Below, one piece after another: positions 16,391 to 23,735 of a stretch of DNA of 64,000 nt (its first letter is position 1; every line of letters begins with the position of its first letter). Under the pieces are notes generated by a model. It was not told where the DNA came from and ran no database searches. It saw only the letters and a program-made list of their open reading frames with translations. The position numbers and the translations under genes were made by a program. Source of the stretch: Paenibacillus xylanilyticus. GTDB taxonomy: Bacteria > Bacillota > Bacilli > Paenibacillales > Paenibacillaceae. Where the stretch lies: assembly GCF_009664365.1 (NCBI RefSeq), contig NZ_CP044310.1:638501-702500 (forward strand), given 5' to 3'.

Positions 16391-16687
16391 ATGCACGCAG
16401 AGGTACAGAATCTTTTTGTACGGATTCATCTTCTATATTTGGCCCAAAATCAGGATTTGACCGTTGGTGACGCACTGCCCCTTTTGGAGGAGCGCGGCTA
16501 TCGTGTTGGCGAGCGGGAGATCAAGCAGGAGCTTGAACATCTCACGCAGGAGAACTTCCTGACCGCCCATGGCGACCAGTGGAGCCTGACCGGGACAGGC
16601 ATTGAAGAGTATAAGGAAATTACGGCAGTGCTTGGCCGGGTCAGCGATGAGCTGCTGGGAGCAGATAAGAAGGCTTCAACCGCCTGA
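16391..16687 (+). CDS. Small winged-helix-like protein, function unknown
   Basis: 98 residues; ATG preceded by GGAAGGAG at good spacing. The sequence runs helix (EVQNLFVRIHLLYLAQ), helix-turn-helix-like VGDALPLLEERGYRVGEREIKQELEHL and a wing-like strand pair FLTAHGDQWSLTGTG. That resembles small winged-helix proteins, but I do not recognise a named family. It is isolated between the divergent fRMsr gene and a terminator, so it appears to be a single-gene unit. DNA binding is inference only. Confidence 0.7.
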   Translation: MHAEVQNLFVRIHLLYLAQNQDLTVGDALPLLEERGYRVGEREIKQELEHLTQENFLTAHGDQWSLTGTGIEEYKEITAVLGRVSDELLGADKKASTA

Positions 16688-16750
16688 AGATGAAACTCTG
16701 GCAGGACAAGTTGTTACGGGACAGCTCGATTGAATCATACGTACAACAAG

Positions 16751-16778
16751 ACCGGGACCCTTGCGGCCCGGTTTTTTT
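16751..16778 (+). terminator. Terminator after small winged-helix gene
   Basis: ACCGGG...CCCGGT stem followed by TTTTTTT. Confidence 0.85.
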
Positions 16779-16884
16779 GATATCAAAACCGATGACTGAA
16801 CTGTTGCCAATCGGCGCAGGTTATGTTTAGATGACTATTGAATCTTATGGTCTGCAGAGATGGATCGGATCGGAGTGTCTTTTC

Positions 16885-17457
16885 ATGTATAAATCCAAAG
16901 GGAGAATTCCCGAACTCGAGACAGCACGACTTCGTCTGCGCAAAATGCGCCGCCGGGATGCGGCTCAGATGTTCGCATACTGGTCAGACCGGGAGGTGAC
17001 CCGCTATATGAATCTGGCGCCGATGATCGGGACAAGTGAAGCTGCGGATATGATTGGGTTGCTTAATCATATGGCAGGGGAAGAGGAGGCGATTCGCTGG
17101 GGCATCGAGCTGAAGGAGACTGGCCGTCTTATCGGAAGCTGTGGATACAATACATGGCAGCTTGAAGGCGCATTCCGCGGAGAGATTGGTTACGAGCTGG
17201 GTCGTGACTACTGGCGGCATGGATATATGACCGAAGTGTTCTCGGTGATGCTGCCTTTCGGGTATGAGACCATGGGGCTTAACCGGATAGAAGCATTGGT
17301 CGACCCACGAAATGCCGCTTCCGGAGAGTTTCTAATCAACCAAGGCTTCACGCGTGAAGGTCTGCTTCGCCAGGTACAGCATACGTCAACAGGATTTAAG
17401 GATATGGTGATGTACTCCCTGCTGTACGATGAGTGGCTGCGCAAGCACCGTAAATAA
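16885..17457 (+). CDS. GNAT-family N-acetyltransferase (RimJ/RimL type)
   Basis: 190 residues from ATG 16885 with CGGAGTG upstream; an ATG at 16831 would add 18 residues without a ribosome site. The start ...ELETARLRLRKMRRRDAAQMFAYW is typical of RimJ-like acetyltransferases, and the acetyl-CoA region is IGYELGRDYWRHGYMTEVF. The C-terminal segment MGLNRIEALVDPRNAASGEFLINQGF matches the family. The target (protein N-terminus, antibiotic or polyamine) is not predictable. It sits 27 bases upstream of a 14-TM efflux pump and is probably cotranscribed with it. Confidence 0.85.
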   Translation: MYKSKGRIPELETARLRLRKMRRRDAAQMFAYWSDREVTRYMNLAPMIGTSEAADMIGLLNHMAGEEEAIRWGIELKETGRLIGSCGYNTWQLEGAFRGEIGYELGRDYWRHGYMTEVFSVMLPFGYETMGLNRIEALVDPRNAASGEFLINQGFTREGLLRQVQHTSTGFKDMVMYSLLYDEWLRKHRK

Positions 17458-17484
17458 ACAGAGAACAAAGAGAGAAGGGTTTGT

Positions 17485-19023
17485 GTGAATACAACCGGAG
17501 GTTTGAAACGCAGTTTCATCTTGGCGGGATTGTTGCTGGCCACCTTTTTGTCAGCGATCGAAGGAACGGTCATTGGTCCGGCGGGGCCAACGATTGTCAG
17601 TGAGCTGGGAAGTGTGCAGCTGCTTAGCTGGATCTTTACCGCATATCTGCTCACGATGGCTGTCAGCACGCCGATTTTTGGCAAGTTCAGTGATCTTTAC
17701 GGCCGAAAGCCCGTCTTCCTGATTGGCTGTGCATTGTTTTTGCTCGGTTCATTGCTATGCTGCTTCTCACAGAATATGGAGCAGCTGATTATTTTCCGTG
17801 CCATTCAGGGGATTGGAGCAGGAGCGGTTGTGCCTGTTACGTTTACGATTATTGGAGACATTTACCGAATTGAAGAACGAGGCAAAATTCAGGGCTGGAT
17901 CAGCTCGGTGTGGGGCATATCTTCCCTGGCAGGGCCGCTGCTTGGCGGTTACTTTGTCGATAATCTCGGTTGGCAGTGGATTTTTGGATTCAACGTGCCA
18001 TTTGGCCTGCTTGCCATGTGGTTCGTATTTCGTTATTTGAAGGAAGACATCTCACCTCGTACCGCCAAAATCGACTACGTCGGTGCGCTGACCTTCACGG
18101 TGGGCATAACGGCATTACTCTTTGTGTTGTCAGCAGGCGGGCAGTATTATGCCTGGAGCTCTCCACTCATTTTGGGACTGAGTGCAGTTGCTGTTGTATT
18201 CATGATCTTATTCTTCGTCGTTGAGAAAAGAGCCCAGGCGCCGATGGTTCCACTGCATCTGTTCCGTATACGGGACATCCGTGTTGCCAATATTGCGGGA
18301 CTGCTCACCAGCACGTTGATGATCGGCCTGACCAGTTATTTGCCGTTATGGGTACAGGGCGTTCGCGGAGGCAACGCGACTGAATCCGGACTGCTGCTCG
18401 CGCCGATGTCTGTAGGTTGGTTAATCGGTAGCGTTTTGGCAGGTCGTCTGTTGATGAAAATTGGGTCACGTCTGACTGCACTCATTGGATTGACCGGAAT
18501 CGCGATCGGCTCGGGAGGGCTGTTCCTGGTTGGGGGAACATCCCCGCAGGCCGTGCTGTTTATTTTGACCTTTATTTATGGACTTGGCTTTGGATTTGCG
18601 TTTACGATATTCACCATCATTGCACAGTCCTCTGTGGGATATCAGGAACGCGGATCTTCAACGGCACTGCATACGTTCATGCGTACTCTGGGGCAAACGA
18701 TTGGCGCAGCCGTATTTGGCACATGGTTGAATTACCGGATATCGAAATTATCCAGTGAACAGCACCTGGCCGATGCCGGCATTTCCGAACGGGATCTGAA
18801 TGAGCTTCTCGCACCGCATACAGATGCTGCCTTTTCGGATGACAAATGGGCATTGCTTAGGAATGTGTTGGAAGGCAGTTTGCATTCCCTGTTTGTCATC
18901 ATGTTCGTCATTGCGATCGTATCCTGGTTAACTACATTGGCATTACGCAAACGTTTAATCGTACCGGAAGAGGCAGAGGCAGGGGCTGAAATGCCAAAAC
19001 AGGCCAAGGTTGCCGGGAAGTGA
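17485..19023 (+). CDS. MFS multidrug transporter, 14-TM EmrB/QacA (DHA2) family
   Basis: 512 residues starting at GTG, with AGAAGGG upstream. About 14 membrane helices. Motif A GKFSDLYGRKPVFL after helix 2 and motif C GISSLAGPLLGGYFVDNLGW in helix 5 identify a proton-coupled antiporter; the acidic residue in helix 1 region (LSAIEGTVIGPA) is common in DHA2 exporters. Likely exports drugs or toxic metabolites. The preceding GNAT gene 27 bases upstream suggests a two-gene unit; a perfect hairpin terminator follows. Confidence 0.9.
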   Translation: MNTTGGLKRSFILAGLLLATFLSAIEGTVIGPAGPTIVSELGSVQLLSWIFTAYLLTMAVSTPIFGKFSDLYGRKPVFLIGCALFLLGSLLCCFSQNMEQLIIFRAIQGIGAGAVVPVTFTIIGDIYRIEERGKIQGWISSVWGISSLAGPLLGGYFVDNLGWQWIFGFNVPFGLLAMWFVFRYLKEDISPRTAKIDYVGALTFTVGITALLFVLSAGGQYYAWSSPLILGLSAVAVVFMILFFVVEKRAQAPMVPLHLFRIRDIRVANIAGLLTSTLMIGLTSYLPLWVQGVRGGNATESGLLLAPMSVGWLIGSVLAGRLLMKIGSRLTALIGLTGIAIGSGGLFLVGGTSPQAVLFILTFIYGLGFGFAFTIFTIIAQSSVGYQERGSSTALHTFMRTLGQTIGAAVFGTWLNYRISKLSSEQHLADAGISERDLNELLAPHTDAAFSDDKWALLRNVLEGSLHSLFVIMFVIAIVSWLTTLALRKRLIVPEEAEAGAEMPKQAKVAGK

Positions 19024-19103
19024 TTGTCGAACCCATATGGTACATAAAACCGATACTTTGTTGATTAGCACAAATAAGATAAAGCATTGATTTTCACAAG
19101 AAG

Positions 19104-19128
19104 GCAGCTGTGATCAGCTGCTTTTTTT
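19104..19128 (+). terminator. Terminator after the 14-TM pump
   Basis: GCAGCTG-TGAT-CAGCTGC, 7-bp perfect stem with tetraloop and seven T. Confidence 0.92.
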
Positions 19129-19225
19129 GTTGGTTCTAAATGGGAATTTGATATAATTTACAGTAGGTTTTTAATTTTGCGCCGTACCGGATGGAGTTAT
19201 CTGATATGAATGGGGCTGAGGTGTA

Positions 19226-19531
19226 TTGAATAAGCCAAGGACTGAACCTCATTGGTTCGTGCCATTTTCCATCATGCCTCTTTCCCTATTCGTCGATCGT
19301 GCGCTTGCTTCAATGAAAATGAAGCGATCGGGAATAAGGTTGATTTATGTAATTGTAGCTTATTTACTGTTGGGGACGGGATGTGGTCTGCTATTCGCAA
19401 TTTTCGTACTCCGGATGGATGCTTTTCGGCATACAGGGCCATATGTATATGTACTGATCGTTACGTTTGTTTATTTGTTTTGGCAATGTATATTCGAATG
19501 GACCGGTAAGTTAAGAAAGCGCAGAGCATAA
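19226..19531 (+). CDS. Small two-helix membrane protein, unknown
   Basis: 101 residues if started at TTG 19226, with GAGGTG only two bases upstream, which is close; ATG 19274 would shorten it to 85 residues. Two hydrophobic segments, LIYVIVAYLLLGTGCGLLF and YVYVLIVTFVYLFWQC, end in a basic tail KLRKRRA that should stay in the cytoplasm. I do not recognise a family. Coding is supported by length and the short gap to the next small gene, but the start is uncertain. Confidence 0.55.
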   Translation: MNKPRTEPHWFVPFSIMPLSLFVDRALASMKMKRSGIRLIYVIVAYLLLGTGCGLLFAIFVLRMDAFRHTGPYVYVLIVTFVYLFWQCIFEWTGKLRKRRA

Positions 19532-19584
19532 TAATTTAAGAAAATGTGTTAAAATGTGGATATACTACGAGTGAAGGAGGCGGA

Positions 19585-19764
19585 ATGTTGTTTCCCAATA
19601 ACCTGAATTCGGTCCAAGAAGATGAAGCCAAGCACAAGTACGAAGAGACACTCAGGGAGATCGAGGGGCATAGTGAGTCTGGCATGTCCAGATACGTGGT
19701 GAATTTGCTTATTGCAGGAGGCCTTGTTATCGTTGTTCTCGCCGTATTGATATGGATAAGATAG
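19585..19764 (+). CDS. Small tail-anchored-like membrane protein, unknown
   Basis: 59 residues from ATG 19585, preceded by the excellent ribosome site GAAGGAGG. The N-terminal 35 residues are charged and helical (EDEAKHKYEETLREIEGHSE); the last 20 are one hydrophobic helix (LLIAGGLVIVVLAVLIWIR) ending at the stop, giving a C-terminally anchored topology. Unknown family. It follows another small membrane protein gene by 53 bases. Confidence 0.65.
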   Translation: MLFPNNLNSVQEDEAKHKYEETLREIEGHSESGMSRYVVNLLIAGGLVIVVLAVLIWIR

Positions 19765-19782
19765 GGTTGATTCCACAGCATT

Positions 19783-19820
19783 AACCGGTTACGCCGCAGA
19801 AGGGCGAAACCGGTTCTTTT
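19783..19820. terminator. Hairpin between convergent genes
   Basis: AACCGGTT occurs twice, 17 bases apart, and because each copy is self-complementary they pair; followed by CTTTTATTTTT. Confidence 0.65.
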
Positions 19821-19849
19821 ATTTTTCACTATTCATCCGGGCTATTTCT

Positions 19850-20311
19850 TCAACCATTAGCGGATAGACGATCTGCGCCTAGCGCAAGCCTTTCCAACAA
19901 CTCAGACAGCAATGTCTTGTCACTCTCGCTCAGACCACTGACTGCACGATCGATCTTGTGTGCATAACCTGGATAGATATCATCCATGGTCCGGTGACCT
20001 TCCTCTGTCAGTTCCACAAATATAATCCGTCTGTCCTGCGGACAGTGTTTGCGAAGTAAGAGTCCTTTTTGCTCCAGCTTATCAATGACATAGGTTACGT
20101 TCCCGCTCTGCAGCAGAAGTTGTGCGCCTACCTGTTGAATTGGCTGTGCTCCTTTCATATACAGCACTTCCAGCACCCCGTATGCCGTAGGGTTGAAGCC
20201 GTGCACTTTGCTACCGGATACAGCGTGTTCATTCACGCTCTTGAATGTTTTGGCCAAGGTGCGGTACAGATGAAGTGAACGTTCGGTTCCGATTTCTTGT
20301 AATTCCAGCAT
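19850..20311 (-). CDS. MarR-family regulator, MhqR-like
   Basis: 153 residues. The winged helix FNPTAYGVLEVLYMKGAQPI, LLLQSGNVTYVIDKLEQKGLL and wing HCPQDRRIIFVELT resemble MhqR of Bacillus subtilis, which senses quinones or catechols. The one conserved-looking cysteine is at HCPQD in the wing. The upstream region of this gene holds the TIR-bounded repeat element at 20337-20531, which separates it from a divergent MFS exporter that could be its target. The function assignment is by resemblance only. Confidence 0.82.
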   Translation of the reverse strand: MLELQEIGTERSLHLYRTLAKTFKSVNEHAVSGSKVHGFNPTAYGVLEVLYMKGAQPIQQVGAQLLLQSGNVTYVIDKLEQKGLLLRKHCPQDRRIIFVELTEEGHRTMDDIYPGYAHKIDRAVSGLSESDKTLLSELLERLALGADRLSANG

Positions 20312-20336
20312 GCTGATCCCGCCTTTTCAGTTTAGT

Positions 20337-20531
20337 GATATAAGTTGAAATAATATGGTTACGATCTACCACTACGATGACAGAACAACCCTCCAATTAC
20401 TGTTATCCCAGATTTTTTTGAATTTTTTTCAAAGATAAAATCCGGTGACAAAGGTAAACGCGTTGCTTTTCCAGTTTTGTTCTGTCCTCTTCGTTACGAT
20501 TAACATGTAAACGATATATTCAACTTATATA
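20337..20531. repeat. Dispersed TIR-bounded structured repeat, copy A
   Basis: A 195-bp intergenic element bounded by perfect 11-bp inverted ends TATAAGTTGAA (20339-20349) and TTCAACTTATA (20519-20529). Its middle shares long blocks with copy B at 50223-50451: TGTTATCCC(C)AGATTTTTT(T)GAATT and AAAATCCGGTGA, with the intervening arms changed but still able to pair. No reading frame is conserved. It resembles a non-autonomous, MITE-like repeat or a mobile structured RNA element. It lies between the divergent mhqR-like and MFS genes and fills much of a 490-base gap. Confidence 0.75.
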
Positions 20532-20734
20532 GGGTTGAGTGGGTTACATTTGACGATTCAGATTGTCGCCATGTCCCTATTGTAAGCTTCTGTTTCTACG
20601 AAAAACATGCGATATGTCACAAGATCTGCATTTTTAGCATTTAAAATTTAAGCATTCGTCCTTCTCCAAGGCAGCGTTAACATAGAAAAAGTTCATCCTT
20701 CGGATGTTGGCTCTTCTCCGTCTCCGGAAGGAGG

Positions 20735-20760
20735 TTGGAATAAGTTCCAATTTATATAAT
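20735..20760 (+). promoter_or_regulatory. Inverted repeat and -10-like box before MFS gene
   Basis: TTGGAATAAGTTCCAA is a perfect 6-4-6 inverted repeat (20735-20750), followed by TATAAT at 20755-20760. A regulator could bind directly upstream of the -10. No good -35 is seen at 17 bases, so this promoter may need an activator. The remaining sequence from 20532 to 20734 shows nothing I can name. Confidence 0.5.
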
Positions 20761-20801
20761 TAGATCCATATCAACATTCGGCAAGTGGAGGAGAAGCGAA
20801 A

Positions 20802-22121
20802 ATGGAAATGACAATGAAGGGACAACGCGGACTGAAGCATAACCGTCCGTTTGTAACACTGATGGTGGCACAGGCCATCTCCAATCTGGGCGATTGGCTG
20901 CACTTGTTGGCAATCTTGACGTTAGTGGGAATACGTTGGAATGCTACGCCGTGGGAAATTACATTTACTACACTTTGTGCGGCATTGCCTGTGCTGATCA
21001 CAGGGCCGTTTGCAGGTGCGCTGGCGGACCGGATGAATCGGAAATGGTTGATGATCGCGGCGGACGGTGCACGAGTCGTGATTGTTGCCGGGTTCATATT
21101 TGCCGACCAGATCTGGCATGTATACATATTGCTTATTCTCAAATCGTTATTCGACGTCGTATTCTCACCTGCCAAGAACAGGAAGTTGAAGGAATTTGTG
21201 CCGCATGGGCAGCTGGCTCAAGCCGTTTCCATCAGCTCGGTGATCGAACAGATGTCCAAAATTATAGGTCCTGCGCTGGGTGGATTGCTGGTCGCAGCCT
21301 TTGGTATTACCTGGTGTTTTGTTCTGGATTCCGCTTCATTTCTCATCTCGGGTATTATTTTGCTGTGGATTCCGGGTAAGCGGGTGATCCAATCTGCAAG
21401 ACCGTCCGTACAAGAAAGTAAGGGAGAAGAAATAAGAGGCTTTTCATCCCGAGAGAAAGGTGCCTTCTTGAGGGATACGCTGGAAGGCGTTCGTATGCTT
21501 GCTTCACTTCCACAGGTAGGGTCTTCTCTTATTTTGCTGGCATCCGCTATTCTATTCCTGCAATTTGCTGATTCCCAGACCGTTGTCCTGTTCAGACAGC
21601 TGCCCGGAATTTCGAGCGATCTGTTGGGGTGGTGCGTTGGTGCAAGTGGGGTTGGTACGTTAATAGCAGCCATGAGTGTGAGGAAGTGGAAAAGGGCAGG
21701 ACATGTGCTGAAGATGGGGCTAGGGACATCGATAACGGGGCTTGTCATTGGTGCAGCAGGAGTTGTTGTCGGTGTATGGCCGCATGCTGGTCTGGGTGCC
21801 AACCTGCTGCTGATATCGATGTTTGCCCTGGCAGGAATCGGAATTGGGTTCGCTGTGGTGCCTTTTCAAATTTTGCTGCAGGAACAAACGCCTGAAGCGA
21901 TGACTGGGCGTGTATTTGGGACTGTTGGCAGCGTCATGACAGCTAGCAATATTATGGGTCCTGTTGTAGGGGGATTTCTGGTCACATCGTTTGGTGTTAT
22001 CCCGGCCTTTATATGTTCTAGCATTTTGATGACCCTCTTGGGATTGGTCTATGTATTAAAGCGCAGATCGAAAAAGATGGATGTAACGGTGGCGAGTGAG
22101 GCAGTGGCTGTAAGCGAATAG
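20802..22121 (+). CDS. MFS exporter of the MFS_3 (EntS/macrolide-efflux-like) type
   Basis: 439 residues; ATG preceded by GGAGGAGA. Eleven to twelve membrane helices: starts FVTLMVAQAISNLGDWLHLLA, then ITGPFAGALADRMNRKWLMIAADG (motif A) and LIILLSPAKNRKLKEFV-like loop at about 125. The opening NLGDWL and DRMNRK signature are typical of the MFS_3 branch that holds macrolide efflux (Mef) and enterobactin exporter EntS-like proteins. Substrate unknown. It is divergent from an MhqR-like MarR gene, a common regulator-pump arrangement. Confidence 0.86.
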   Translation: MEMTMKGQRGLKHNRPFVTLMVAQAISNLGDWLHLLAILTLVGIRWNATPWEITFTTLCAALPVLITGPFAGALADRMNRKWLMIAADGARVVIVAGFIFADQIWHVYILLILKSLFDVVFSPAKNRKLKEFVPHGQLAQAVSISSVIEQMSKIIGPALGGLLVAAFGITWCFVLDSASFLISGIILLWIPGKRVIQSARPSVQESKGEEIRGFSSREKGAFLRDTLEGVRMLASLPQVGSSLILLASAILFLQFADSQTVVLFRQLPGISSDLLGWCVGASGVGTLIAAMSVRKWKRAGHVLKMGLGTSITGLVIGAAGVVVGVWPHAGLGANLLLISMFALAGIGIGFAVVPFQILLQEQTPEAMTGRVFGTVGSVMTASNIMGPVVGGFLVTSFGVIPAFICSSILMTLLGLVYVLKRRSKKMDVTVASEAVAVSE

Positions 22122-22313
22122 CATCATTGTGTCAGTACTTCATGGATATTAATTAGTTTGATAAAATTTAAACATTTTAATTTTAAAACGTTTGAGTAAA
22201 CGGCTTCACGTTTAATGAGAAGCAGGCAGAAATCCCCAAATTACAACTAAACCTAGGGGAAAACTCATATGCCTTGTCCCACCAACGCAGCAGCGGAAAG
22301 GGGGTGAAGCAGC

Positions 22314-23702
22314 TTGAATGTAAAGTTAATAAGGTCGGCTCTTTTGTTTGGAGGCGTACCACTGGCCATCCTCGGATGGATGCTGATATTGGGTCTGGGA
22401 GCTACGCATGTCTATGCAGAGGATCAGTCATCAGCAGATAAACAGTCCACTCGATTATCACTGGATTTGTTATCCAGAGATGCAGATGACACGTTAAATC
22501 TAAGTCCTTCCGTATCGGTATCCACGCCTATTTTGGATATTGAGGTTCCTTCCATCCAAGCGAATGAGTCAACGGGCAAGCTCAGTGTATCCGAGCTGAA
22601 GGTGGACACACCGCTTGGATCGGCAGAAACTTCCGAGATTGGTATTGATGCCAAACAAGGAAAGGTTGAACTGCCTTCAGTACAAGCGGATACATCGGTA
22701 CTAAAAGCTAATGTATCCGGTAGTGAGTTAGATCTGAATGCTGGCACGGCTTCCTTGCCTGGTGTTGCCGCAGAGGTACCAGAGGTCATTAAGGCAGAGA
22801 CGTCTGCTGTAAAAACAGACCTTCGGCAGGGCAAGGTTGAACTGCCTTCCGTGAAGGTGGACGTGCCGGAAGTGACTTCCGTTGATGTCTCTTCAGCACA
22901 AGTAGATCTGACTCAAGGTAAAGTCCAGCTTCCTTCCGTTAAAACGGATGTTCCTGCCTTGGAAGTCTCAGCCGAGATGAATCCCGGAAAGGGAGCATTG
23001 GATATTCCGGTATTGAAACCAGAGGAGCCAAGTGTTACGCCTGAGCAGCATGTTTCAACACCGGAAGATACCTCGGTTGTCACTAACTCGAACGGTGAAG
23101 GACCGACTAAGGAAAAGGCGGCATCCGTAGATTCGGATTCTTCACAAAATGATGAAGGGCAGAATACCACACAGACTACAGGGCAAGTAATTCAGGATAC
23201 AACCACATTAACAGAACAACCTGTGGTTCAGCAGGCTTCGCCTGTAGAGAAATCTAAGCTTGAGTCAGACTCCGATAGTAAGGTTGTCCTGATGGAGAAT
23301 GATCCAATTTTTGTAGATCCGTTATCTGCCGCAGCTTCGGTCACTGATCAAGTTCAAGATCGGAATCATCCTGATGTGATTGTACAGAAGAATGCTTCCG
23401 ATCATCGGTCTCCGTTACAGCCAAGTACAGAAAGACCAACCACATGGTCTGTGATGGCAACTTCAACTGTTCCTGGAGCAACGAATGCTTCTGCAAGTGG
23501 AAGTTCAGGTTCTTCTAGTCTAATCGGTAGCGGAGCAGCGGCTCCAGCAGCCGTGCTTCCTGGAGCAACGAATGGACTGGCTGGGTCAGATTCTGGTTTT
23601 GCATTCAGAATCGAAACCGTCGATGGTTTTAGTCAATGGTCACAAGCACCACCAGGCCGGCCGCCTCAATATACCTCTTTCTCTCAATTACAATGGCGTT
23701 AA
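22314..23702 (+). CDS. Secreted protein with 29-residue VELPSV repeats, unknown
   Basis: 462 residues starting at TTG, preceded by AAAGGGGGTGA. A signal peptide is clear: basic start, hydrophobic GGVPLAILGWMLILGLGA, cleavage probably after HVYA (residue 35). Residues about 70-235 hold degenerate repeats with the block QGKVELPSV at 115, 172 and 201 and a variant (TASLPGV) near 144, so the period is close to 29 residues; beta-rich, DV/EV-rich. Residues 240-420 are Ser/Thr/Pro/Gly/Asp-rich and look disordered. No LPXTG or membrane anchor is present. Thirty-three bases separate it from a second secreted repeat protein, so both likely form an operon. I recognise no family. Confidence 0.78.
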   Translation: MNVKLIRSALLFGGVPLAILGWMLILGLGATHVYAEDQSSADKQSTRLSLDLLSRDADDTLNLSPSVSVSTPILDIEVPSIQANESTGKLSVSELKVDTPLGSAETSEIGIDAKQGKVELPSVQADTSVLKANVSGSELDLNAGTASLPGVAAEVPEVIKAETSAVKTDLRQGKVELPSVKVDVPEVTSVDVSSAQVDLTQGKVQLPSVKTDVPALEVSAEMNPGKGALDIPVLKPEEPSVTPEQHVSTPEDTSVVTNSNGEGPTKEKAASVDSDSSQNDEGQNTTQTTGQVIQDTTTLTEQPVVQQASPVEKSKLESDSDSKVVLMENDPIFVDPLSAAASVTDQVQDRNHPDVIVQKNASDHRSPLQPSTERPTTWSVMATSTVPGATNASASGSSGSSSLIGSGAAAPAAVLPGATNGLAGSDSGFAFRIETVDGFSQWSQAPPGRPPQYTSFSQLQWR

Positions 23703-23735
23703 GTCAACCAAAATCGAGAAGGAGTGTATATTATC

